DNA of 6,292 nt from Clostridiales bacterium. GTDB taxonomy: Bacteria; Bacillota_A; Clostridia; Oscillospirales; Oscillospiraceae. Position numbers and translations under genes: made by a program. The stretch spans positions 1 through 6,292 of the forward strand of contig DXUR01000163.1 of assembly GCA_019417795.1 (NCBI GenBank). Direction: 5' to 3'. The notes under the pieces are model-generated. The model worked only from the letters and a program-made list of their open reading frames with translations, ran no database searches and was not told the DNA's origin. Positions 1 to 6,240 of the stretch are shown here, piece after piece; within the stretch, counting starts at the first letter, position 1; the number at the start of each line of letters is the position of its first letter.

Positions 1-954
1 GGTATTTATGAAGCGTCAAAGGACTCTCCTGTAATCATTTTTGATGATTTTACTGGCGCATTCAAATGGGTGGATTTTTCTTTCAAAGTTAAGTCCTCTG
101 CCCTGAAAATATTAACTTCGGATGAAAAAAAGATTTGCCTGAGATACCTGTATCACGTTATGGGCAGCCTTGGCTTTACATCTGATGAACACAAGAGACT
201 TTGGATTGCTACATATTCACAACTCCGCATCCCCCTCCCCCCGCTCCCCGTCCAGCGGGAGATTGTCCGCATTTTGGACAATTTCACGGAACTTACGGCG
301 GAACTCACGGCGGAACTCGCCCCCCGCCGCAAGCAGTATGAGCATTATCGGGATGAACTGCTGACATTTGGGGATGAGGTACCGAGAATTCCACTTGGTG
401 AAGTCGGACCTGTCTGTATGTGCAAACGCATCTTAAAATCTCAGACTAATGATGTTGGCGGTGTTCCTTTTTATAAGATAGGAACATTTGGAAAACAAGC
501 CAATGCTTACATTTCCAAAGAAACTTATGAAGAGTACCGCAACAAATACAATTTTCCGAAGAAAGGCGATATATTGATTTCGGCAGCAGGAACGATAGGC
601 CGAACGGTTGTTTATGATGGGGAACCCGCTTATTTTCAAGACTCAAATATTGTGTGGGTTGCAAATGACGAAACAAAGATTCTCAATCGCTTTTTGATTC
701 ATTGTTATGCGATGAAGCCGTGGTATGTATCGACAGGCGGAACGATTGCAAGATTATATAACGACAACATTCTAAAAGCGGTTGTTCCAGTACCCTCTTT
801 GGAACGTCAAAAGTTTATTGTTGATACCCTTGACCGCTTTGACACACTCTGTAATGACCTGACTTCCGGCCTGCCCGCCGAGATTGCCGCCCGCCAGAAG
901 CAGTACGAATACTACCGGGACAAGTTGCTGACGTTTAAGGAGTTGGAGGGGTAA
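1..954 (+). CDS. hsdS: Type I restriction-modification specificity subunit HsdS, 5' truncated by window
   Basis: This is the DNA-recognition subunit of a type I R-M complex; it binds the two halves of a split target and bridges HsdM and HsdR. The frame is open from base 1, so the start lies outside the window. The GTG at 70 is an internal valine with no ribosome binding site. The 317 visible residues comprise the end of the first target-recognition domain (about 1-75, with the motif DDFTGAFKW), a central conserved region (about 76-123), a second recognition domain (about 124-258, containing KKGDILISAAGTIGR and FQDSNIVW), and a distal conserved region ending KQYEYYRDKLLTF. That ending repeats the central KQYEHYRDELLTF, the internal duplication typical of HsdS. 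The central region holds the TAEL repeat known from EcoR124I-type (type IC) subunits. The stop is one base before the next gene. The sequence recognised cannot be read from this. The assignment is very secure. Confidence 0.95.
   Translation, partial: GIYEASKDSPVIIFDDFTGAFKWVDFSFKVKSSALKILTSDEKKICLRYLYHVMGSLGFTSDEHKRLWIATYSQLRIPLPPLPVQREIVRILDNFTELTAELTAELAPRRKQYEHYRDELLTFGDEVPRIPLGEVGPVCMCKRILKSQTNDVGGVPFYKIGTFGKQANAYISKETYEEYRNKYNFPKKGDILISAAGTIGRTVVYDGEPAYFQDSNIVWVANDETKILNRFLIHCYAMKPWYVSTGGTIARLYNDNILKAVVPVPSLERQKFIVDTLDRFDTLCNDLTSGLPAEIAARQKQYEYYRDKLLTFKELEG
295..318 (+). repeat. Tandem 12-bp repeat encoding TAEL in the HsdS central spacer
   Basis: Two perfect head-to-tail copies of acggcggaactc (295-306 and 307-318) encode Thr-Ala-Glu-Leu twice, in frame with hsdS. 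A degenerate copy lacking the Ala codon precedes them (286-294, Thr-Glu-Leu). In the EcoR124I family, two versus three copies of an equivalent TAEL repeat change the non-specific gap in the recognition site from six to seven bases. By analogy this enzyme is in the short-spacer state, and the repeat can gain or lose copies without breaking the frame. Confidence 0.9.
331..369 (+). repeat. HsdS conserved repeat, central copy
   Basis: This 39-base segment encodes KQYEHYRDELLTF. It matches 898-936 at 29 of 39 bases by hand alignment and 11 of 13 residues. Such paired conserved segments give HsdS its pseudo-twofold symmetry and are the usual places where recognition domains are exchanged by recombination. 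Confidence 0.85.
898..936 (+). repeat. HsdS conserved repeat, distal copy
   Basis: This is the second copy of the segment at 331-369 and encodes KQYEYYRDKLLTF near the HsdS C-terminus. The differences between the copies are mostly transitions at third codon positions, so the repeat is kept mainly at protein level and the copies are not recently homogenised. Confidence 0.85.
945..951 (+). promoter_or_regulatory. Ribosome binding site inside the end of hsdS, for the GTG start at 956
   Basis: The sequence ggagggg lies in the last hsdS codons, with the hsdS stop (952-954) between it and the GTG at 956. Counting from GGAGG, the gap to the start is six bases. It supports GTG as the start and suggests that translation of the small gene is coupled to termination of HsdS. 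Confidence 0.75.
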
Positions 955-955
955 G

Positions 956-1450
956 GTGCAAAAGCTCATTGATGAAATAAAGGCGTGTCGGGATGAACAA
1001 TATGGATTTGCAGCGTTGGCGCTTGCGCTAATAATTCCAAATGTTTGTGCAAACTTTTGTAAAAAAGGACGATTCAAGAGTGCAGACTACATAGCTTGGT
1101 GCAATGATTGGGTCGAGTACCCAGAGAATTTAGATGGCGAGGTTATTTATTCTCTACGATGCGCATTCCTCCATGCGATGGATGGGAATTTAGAGGCTCA
1201 ACCCAAATTTGGCGACTACAAAGCTAAAAGAGTCCAATCGGGTGAAAATCGCAAGCTCTCTTATCGCTTTTTCTTCCCACATGAAGATGCAAAAGATATT
1301 GTAATTAACAAAGAAGAAAACGACGCTGAGATTTCGAGAACACTTTGCACCGGCCTGTTAGTGGGCGCAATTATTGACGCATACGAACGATTCACAGCAA
1401 ACACGCCGGAATTATCGCATGACTATATCAACCTCTGGTTTGAAGGTTAA
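956..1450 (+). CDS. Uncharacterised 164-aa protein with HEPN-like R-x4-H motif, encoded between hsdS and hsdR
   Basis: I do not recognise a named family with certainty. The protein is small, soluble and probably mostly helical, with a hydrophobic helix near residues 18-33. It contains the motif LRCAFLH, giving Arg68-x4-His73 just after a predicted helix. R-x4-6-H is the catalytic signature of HEPN ribonucleases, and I recall uncharacterised Firmicute proteins with a similar RCxLLH segment, though I could not search for them. No ATPase domain, signal peptide or membrane segment is visible. The GTG start has a strong ribosome binding site at 945-951 and lies one base after hsdS. hsdR follows after 15 bases, so the three are almost surely co-transcribed. 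The gene is AT-richer (37-47% GC in three 60-base lines counted) than the start of hsdR. It could be a toxin or RNase, an R-M accessory factor, or a passenger gene. The gene call is firm; the function is tentative. Confidence 0.85.
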   Translation: MQKLIDEIKACRDEQYGFAALALALIIPNVCANFCKKGRFKSADYIAWCNDWVEYPENLDGEVIYSLRCAFLHAMDGNLEAQPKFGDYKAKRVQSGENRKLSYRFFFPHEDAKDIVINKEENDAEISRTLCTGLLVGAIIDAYERFTANTPELSHDYINLWFEG

Positions 1451-1465
1451 AAAGGATGTGAAGCT

Positions 1466-4400
1466 ATGTCCCAATACAACCTCATCGCCGCCACCGGCGA
1501 GAGTACGGTGGTGGCGGAGTATACCCCGGAGACGCGGCGGTCGGAGAGCTACCAGAGCGAGGCCGCGCTGGAGTGCGAGTTCATCCGCATGCTCACCGCG
1601 CAGGGCTATGAATACCTGACCATCCACGATGAGGCGGCGCTCATCGCCAATCTGCGCTGCCAGCTGGAGAAGCTGAACAGCTATACCTTCACCGACGCGG
1701 AGTGGGAGCGCTTTTTCAAGGACAGCATCGCCAGCGCCAACGAGGGCATCATGGAAAAGACGCGCAAGATCCAGAGCGACCATGTGCAGGTGCTGCGGCA
1801 GGACAGCGGCGCGTCGAAAAATATTTATCTGCTCGACAAAAAGAACGTTCACAATAATTTTCTTCAGGTCATCAACCAGTATGAGGAGGACGCTGGCGCG
1901 CACGATGTGCGCTACGACGTGACGGTGCTGGTCAACGGCCTGCCCATGGTACATATCGAGCTCAAACGCCGCGGTGTTGCCATCCGCGAAGCATTCAACC
2001 AGATCAAGCGTTACCAGCGCGACAGTTTTTGGGCGGCCAGCGGCCTTTATGAGTATGTGCAGATATTTGTCATCTCCAACGGCACGCACACGAAGTATTA
2101 TTCCAACACCACCCGCAACAGCCACATCAGGGAGATGAGCGAGGGGCGGAACAAGAGCAAAAAGACCAGCAACAGCTTTGAATTCACCTCGTTCTGGGCG
2201 GACGCCAACAATAAGGTCATTCCTGATTTGGTGGACTTCACCAAGACATTTTTTGCCAAGCACACGCTGCTGAATATCCTGACTCGCTACTGCGTGTTTA
2301 CGGCGGAAAACCTTCTGTTGGTGATGCGCCCGTATCAGATCGCTGCGACGGAGCGCATCCTCAACCGCATCGAGGTTTCATCGACCTACAAGAAGGGCGG
2401 CACGATTGAAGCAGGCGGCTATATCTGGCACACGACCGGCAGCGGCAAGACGCTGACCTCTTTTAAGACAGCGCAGTTGGCGTCCCGCCTGCCGTATATC
2501 GACAAGGTGCTGTTCGTAGTGGATAGAAAAGACCTCGACTATCAGACGATGAAGGAGTATGACCGCTTTGAAAAGGGAGCGGCCAACAGCAACACGAGCA
2601 CCGCCGTCCTCCAGCGGCAGATGGGCGACCCTGACGTACATATCATCATCACGACCATTCAAAAGCTCGATATCTTCGTGCGTAAAAACAAAGGGCATCC
2701 CGCGTTCAAGCAGCATTTTGTCATCATCTTCGATGAGTGCCACCGCAGCCAGTTCGGCGACATGCATCAGGCTATCACCAAGGCGTTCAAGAATTATCAC
2801 TTGTTCGGGTTTACGGGTACGCCGATTTTTGCGGTCAATGCCGGTTCCGGCGGAGATCCCAATATGCGTACAACACCGCAGGCCTTTGGCGATAAGCTTC
2901 ACACTTATACGATCGTGGACGCCATCAATGACGGCAATGTGCTGCCTTTCCGCATCGACTACGTCAACACGGTGAAAGAAAAAGCCGACATCAAAGATGC
3001 GCAAGTGAGAGCCATTGACATTGAAAAGGCAATGGGCGCGCCAAAGCGCATTGAAGAGATTGTCCGCTACACGCTGGAGCACTTCGACCAGAAGACAAAG
3101 CGCAACAGCTTTTATACCCTTAAAGGACAGCGCACGGCGGGGTTCAACTCTATCTTTGCTGTCAGTTCGATACCGATGGCGATGAAGTATTACACGGAGT
3201 TCAAGCGCCAGCTTGCTGAACAGCAGCGCGAGCTGACGGTTGCTACCATTTTCAGCTTTGCAGCAAATGAGGCAGACCCGGAAGATGTGATGCCGGAAGA
3301 GGGCTTTGATACGGAAGCATTGGACAAGACGTCAAGGGACTTTCTGGATGGTGCTATCGCGGATTACAACAAGGCTTTCCACACAAACTTTGACACTTCG
3401 GCGGATAAGTTCCAGAACTACTACAAGGATCTGTCCATGCGGGTGAAAAGCCGCGAGGTTGATATTCTTATCGTAGTCAATATGTTTCTGACCGGTTTTG
3501 ATGCGACCACGCTGAATACGCTGTGGGTAGATAAGAATCTCAAAATGCATGGGTTAATCCAGGCGTTTTCCCGCACGAACCGAATTTTGAATTCCGTCAA
3601 GACCTTCGGCAATATTGTTTGCTTTAGAGATTTGCAGCAGGCGACCGAGGATGCGATCGCGCTGTTTGGAGATAAAGAAGCGAACAGTATCGTGCTGTTG
3701 AAGGATTATGATTCCTATTACTCAGGCTACACAGACGACAAAGGGAAGGACGTACCGGGGTATCAGGACTTGGTCGATGAATTAACGGAAAAGTTTCCAA
3801 TCGCCGAGCCAATCATTGGGGAGCAGAATGAAAAAGATTATATCAAGCTCTACGGCAAGATATTACGGCTAAAAAATATCCTCAGCACGTTTGACCGCTT
3901 TGCGGGCAACGAGCTGTTGCCGGAGCGAGTATTTCAGGACTATCAAAGTGTCTATATTGATCTCTATCAAAAGTATCGTCCTAAAATCGACGGCGACAAG
4001 GAAAACATCAACGATGATATCGAGTTCGAGATCGAGTTGATCCGTCAGGTCGAGATCAATATTGACTATATCCTTATGCTGGTCGGGAAATATCATGCGT
4101 CGAACTGCAAGGATAAAGAAATACTCGGAGCCATTGACAGAGCAATCGACTCCAGCATTCAGCTTCGCAGCAAAAAGGACCTGATTCAGGGATTCATTGA
4201 GACAGTCAATACTTCGACCGTGGTGGACCGGGATTGGCGCATTTATGTGGAAAAGCAGAAAGAGCAGGATCTTGACCAGATCATCGCAGAGGAAAAACTG
4301 AAGCCGGATGAAGCCAAGCACTTTATTGATAACTCATTCCGAGATGGTACACTGAAGACGACGGGAACGGATTTTGACAGGATCATGCCGCCGGTTTCCC

Positions 4401-4489
4401 GCTTTGGCGGCGGAAGCCGCACGGAGAAGAAACAGGGTATCATTCGGCGACTGTCCGGTTTTTTTGAGAAGTATCTCGGCGTTGCATAA
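1466..4489 (+). CDS. hsdR: Type I restriction endonuclease motor/nuclease subunit HsdR (type IC, EcoR124I-like)
   Basis: HsdR combines a DNA-cutting domain with an ATP-driven translocase. It binds the HsdM-HsdS core in the cytoplasm, reels in unmethylated DNA and cuts at a distance. The N-terminal PD-(D/E)xK nuclease shows Asp151, then Glu165-Leu-Lys167, and a QxxxY motif (Gln179-Tyr183). The superfamily 2 helicase region shows MRPYQ (287-291), Walker A TTGSGKT (323-329), DECH (423-426), TGTP (450-453), motif V FLTGFDA (674-680) and motif VI QAFSRTNR (699-706). A helical C-terminal region, which in this family contacts the methylase core, ends at GVA1007. As I remember EcoR124I HsdR, it is slightly longer (about 1030-1040 residues), uses the same D151/E165/K167 and shares long stretches of sequence. 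The ATG has AGGA about ten bases upstream. No key residue is missing, so the enzyme is predicted active. GC content is about 57-67% in most of the first third and about 38-50% in the last. Confidence 0.97.
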   Translation: MSQYNLIAATGESTVVAEYTPETRRSESYQSEAALECEFIRMLTAQGYEYLTIHDEAALIANLRCQLEKLNSYTFTDAEWERFFKDSIASANEGIMEKTRKIQSDHVQVLRQDSGASKNIYLLDKKNVHNNFLQVINQYEEDAGAHDVRYDVTVLVNGLPMVHIELKRRGVAIREAFNQIKRYQRDSFWAASGLYEYVQIFVISNGTHTKYYSNTTRNSHIREMSEGRNKSKKTSNSFEFTSFWADANNKVIPDLVDFTKTFFAKHTLLNILTRYCVFTAENLLLVMRPYQIAATERILNRIEVSSTYKKGGTIEAGGYIWHTTGSGKTLTSFKTAQLASRLPYIDKVLFVVDRKDLDYQTMKEYDRFEKGAANSNTSTAVLQRQMGDPDVHIIITTIQKLDIFVRKNKGHPAFKQHFVIIFDECHRSQFGDMHQAITKAFKNYHLFGFTGTPIFAVNAGSGGDPNMRTTPQAFGDKLHTYTIVDAINDGNVLPFRIDYVNTVKEKADIKDAQVRAIDIEKAMGAPKRIEEIVRYTLEHFDQKTKRNSFYTLKGQRTAGFNSIFAVSSIPMAMKYYTEFKRQLAEQQRELTVATIFSFAANEADPEDVMPEEGFDTEALDKTSRDFLDGAIADYNKAFHTNFDTSADKFQNYYKDLSMRVKSREVDILIVVNMFLTGFDATTLNTLWVDKNLKMHGLIQAFSRTNRILNSVKTFGNIVCFRDLQQATEDAIALFGDKEANSIVLLKDYDSYYSGYTDDKGKDVPGYQDLVDELTEKFPIAEPIIGEQNEKDYIKLYGKILRLKNILSTFDRFAGNELLPERVFQDYQSVYIDLYQKYRPKIDGDKENINDDIEFEIELIRQVEINIDYILMLVGKYHASNCKDKEILGAIDRAIDSSIQLRSKKDLIQGFIETVNTSTVVDRDWRIYVEKQKEQDLDQIIAEEKLKPDEAKHFIDNSFRDGTLKTTGTDFDRIMPPVSRFGGGSRTEKKQGIIRRLSGFFEKYLGVA
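1486..1516 (+). promoter_or_regulatory. GC-rich hairpin just inside the hsdR coding start
   Basis: Bases 1486-1496 (cgccgccaccg) can pair with 1506-1516 (cggtggtggcg) in the mRNA over 11 positions, one of them a G-U wobble, around a 9-base loop. The stem begins 20 bases after the hsdR ATG. It could slow early elongation or limit HsdR translation. A GC-rich coding bias could also produce it by chance, so a regulatory role is only an inference. Confidence 0.35.
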
Positions 4490-4518
4490 TGCGGCGCGGC
4501 ATGGTATGCTGGGAAAAC

Positions 4519-4526
4519 GGGAGGTG
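4519..4526 (+). promoter_or_regulatory. Ribosome binding site for the zinc-ribbon protein gene
   Basis: The sequence gggaggtg sits five bases before the ATG at 4532 and fixes this start, which also places the first zinc-ribbon cysteine at residue 3. I saw no convincing promoter in the 42-base gap after hsdR, which fits read-through from the upstream operon. Confidence 0.8.
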
Positions 4527-4531
4527 TCAGT

Positions 4532-5863
4532 ATGCGTTGTCCATGGTGCGGAAATCCGGCAACGACGCATGGGACCTGGTGGGAGTGCCATTATTGCGGC
4601 GACAGCGGCAACCTGCCGAGACGGCCCAAAATCGTAATGTCGGTAGACGTGGAAGAAGTTCCCAAACTGACGCCGGAGAGCCTTGCGACGACAGCTGATC
4701 CTGATACGGCATTGCTGCTGCGAAAATTTTCCGAGTACCTTAGTGCGTGGGACATGGATGAGCTTTCAGCTATGGGTGCATCGGAGATCATTGAGCGAGC
4801 CTACGACGAGAAGCAAGAGACGGGCATCGCTATGTGGGGGACACTGCTGCGCACGGCAGGGAGTAGATTAAAATCTCCGCGGGAGGCAGAATGGCTGCTG
4901 CACACCTGCTGCCCCTACGGTGAGGATGATTTTTGTGAAACTCTTTTAGACGAGCTGGCAAGGAATGAAAAACTGGTTTGCTGCATTTTTCAAAGCGCCT
5001 ATGTCGGTGCGGAGCAATATCACTTGATAGATGCCGCGGCGGAGTCGGGAAGACCGGAACTCATGGCGCGATTTATGGCGGCGTTGGGAGGAAACCACTT
5101 TCCGAGAAAAAAGTGGGAAGTCCCTTATCAAGAGTTTGAGGAACTGTGTGTAGCGCGCAGCCGAGAGACAGTATCGGAACAGGAGAACACTGAGAAGATT
5201 TCCGATGCTGAGAAAACGGACATGCCGCAAGCTGTCTCGGCGGAGCGGAAAAAGCTCAGCGGCGGAGTGATCATTGCTTTTGCTGTGCTTGTGATGCTTT
5301 GCGTCGGGATATTTGCCAGCCTCCGTTGGAACAGCACCGCTCAAAGTCATGACGAGCCGGCGCCGCCGGCGACGAATAGCAAGGATTTGAAAACCCAAAA
5401 TAGCGGAGTTAATGAGAAAAAAGTCAAAGAAGTAGACGCGCAACAAACGGAAAAAGAACGGTATTCTGGTAAACTGCCTGTTGAGGGAATGCCGGTGCGC
5501 TGCCTAAAATACACTACACTGGGTGCTCCGGACAAGAGGCTTGACTGTAAGAACTTTGACAAGCTGGAGCTGGGGCAAAAATACTTTAATGTCTACTGGT
5601 ACGATGAAAACGGCGAGATCATCGCCGCCGGTATGTGTGCTCAGTGGAAAAACGACAGCGAATTTATGCTGAAGTCCTTCTCACAGTATTACCCCGGACA
5701 GAAAGGTGAGACACAGACTACCGATTCAGGAAATTCTTCCGATACCGGTCCCGGCAGTGGTTCCAGTCTGCGGGAAGACTACGATGATCCTGAAGATCTA
5801 TATGAAGACGGGGATTATGAAGACCTCGACGAGGCCTGGGACGAATGGGAGGAAGGGTGGTAA
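4532..5863 (+). CDS. Zinc-ribbon single-pass membrane protein with acidic C-terminal tail, function unknown
   Basis: The 443-residue protein has a modular layout. A zinc ribbon is formed by Cys3, Cys6, Cys19 and Cys22 (CxxC-x12-CxxC). A helical, Cys- and Glu-rich region follows (about 55-210), then a charged linker and one membrane segment (about 245-264). Lys240-Lys241 before the segment suggest the N-terminus is cytoplasmic. Outside would lie a polar linker, a small domain (about 312-390) with GMPVRCLKYTTLGAPDK and three cysteines, and an acidic-aromatic tail: 17 of the last 29 residues are Asp or Glu and six are Tyr or Trp. I recall gut Clostridia proteins with a zinc ribbon, a membrane segment, a GM...T-LG-P domain and a similar DPED tail, all uncharacterised. 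The ATG is set by gggaggtg, five bases upstream. It lies 42 bases after hsdR and may be read through from it, but nothing ties it to restriction. A sensor or envelope role is possible. Confidence 0.9.
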   Translation: MRCPWCGNPATTHGTWWECHYCGDSGNLPRRPKIVMSVDVEEVPKLTPESLATTADPDTALLLRKFSEYLSAWDMDELSAMGASEIIERAYDEKQETGIAMWGTLLRTAGSRLKSPREAEWLLHTCCPYGEDDFCETLLDELARNEKLVCCIFQSAYVGAEQYHLIDAAAESGRPELMARFMAALGGNHFPRKKWEVPYQEFEELCVARSRETVSEQENTEKISDAEKTDMPQAVSAERKKLSGGVIIAFAVLVMLCVGIFASLRWNSTAQSHDEPAPPATNSKDLKTQNSGVNEKKVKEVDAQQTEKERYSGKLPVEGMPVRCLKYTTLGAPDKRLDCKNFDKLELGQKYFNVYWYDENGEIIAAGMCAQWKNDSEFMLKSFSQYYPGQKGETQTTDSGNSSDTGPGSGSSLREDYDDPEDLYEDGDYEDLDEAWDEWEEGW

Positions 5864-5876
5864 ACACCCTTCCTCC
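5848..5876 (+). terminator. Perfect 12-bp hairpin, probable terminator, possibly bidirectional
   Basis: Bases 5848-5859 (ggaggaagggtg) are exactly complementary to 5865-5876 (cacccttcctcc), with a five-base loop containing the TAA stop of the zinc-ribbon protein gene. A U-rich but interrupted stretch follows on the plus strand (about 5882-5899). On the minus strand the same hairpin lies 13 bases past the tnpV-like stop, so it may end both converging transcripts, although no U-tract follows on that side. Confidence 0.75.
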
Positions 5877-5889
5877 GGAGTATATCATT

Positions 5890-6240
5890 TTACTTGTTTA
5901 TGATATCGAGTAGTAAGACTTCCTCTGCCGCGCTGCGGATGTTGTTCATCGCACCGACCCAAGTTATTTGATCCTCGGCTTTTAGCTGCTCTGTGATGCC
6001 TTGCGCCTGCGCCATCTGCTCGATCAAGAGATGCAGCATCTCGTTTGCCTCACGATCAATCTCATTGAGATGATGTGTCAGTTGACCGGAGGTTTTCAAA
6101 TTGATATAGGCCACTCTACGGTGCTCTTTCAGATATTTGAGCCGCATACGGCCAAAGCGTCCGTAGGTAGCAGGTTCTTTCTGAGATACCGCTAAATCCG
6201 GTAGGTAGTAGTCTCTGTACTTGCTATATGTAATTTCCAT
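5890..6240 (-). CDS. tnpV: TnpV-like transposon-associated protein
   Basis: The 116-residue protein matches the TnpV family as I recall it, found on Tn4451-type and other mobilisable elements of Clostridia. Its role is not well defined; similarity to phage excisionases has been proposed. Recognisable pieces are YRDYYLPDL (8-16), YGRFGRMRLKYLKEHR (26-41), NLKTSGQLTHHLNEID (47-62) and the C-terminal WVGAMNNIRSAAEEVLL. The basic central segment fits a DNA-binding role. I chose the ATG at 6240, preceded by AGGG about ten bases away, because family members start close to a similar [LI]TY segment. A TTG at 6279 would add 13 residues, and the frame stays open to the window edge. The gene reads toward the hsd operon's end, and any recombinase partner would lie outside to the right. 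Length looks complete, so it need not be a remnant. Confidence 0.87.
   Translation of the reverse strand: MEITYSKYRDYYLPDLAVSQKEPATYGRFGRMRLKYLKEHRRVAYINLKTSGQLTHHLNEIDREANEMLHLLIEQMAQAQGITEQLKAEDQITWVGAMNNIRSAAEEVLLLDIINK

Noticed and set aside
70..954. HsdS starting at the GTG at base 70
   Set aside because: The frame is open to base 1 and the upstream residues continue a typical HsdS recognition-domain segment. There is no ribosome binding site before 70, so the gene is truncated by the window and does not start there.
1..954. Invertible hsdS phase-variation locus
   Set aside because: This needs a second, inverted partial hsdS or a neighbouring site-specific recombinase. Neither is visible, and the two internal repeats are direct and only 29 of 39 bases identical. 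Such elements could exist left of the window.
956..1450. Full PrrC or RloC anticodon nuclease
   Set aside because: The protein is only 164 residues long and has no Walker A or other NTPase motif, so it cannot be a standard PrrC. Only the position and a short R-x4-H motif are shared.
1412..2263. Long open frame (283 codons) on the minus strand opposite the hsdR start
   Set aside because: It lies antisense to the GC-rich, strongly conserved nuclease part of hsdR. Its translation shows no recognisable domain and it has no fitting context. GC-rich codons opposite a real gene often leave such frames open.
2378..3082. Open frame of 234 codons on the minus strand opposite the helicase motifs of hsdR
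   Set aside because: The plus strand here encodes the Walker A, DECH and TGTP motifs. The antisense translation has no recognisable features.
4946..5446. Open frame of 166 codons on the minus strand within the zinc-ribbon protein gene
   Set aside because: The plus-strand frame has a good ribosome binding site, a zinc ribbon and a membrane segment. The antisense product is rich in Arg, Ser and Leu without domain features, typical of a shadow frame.
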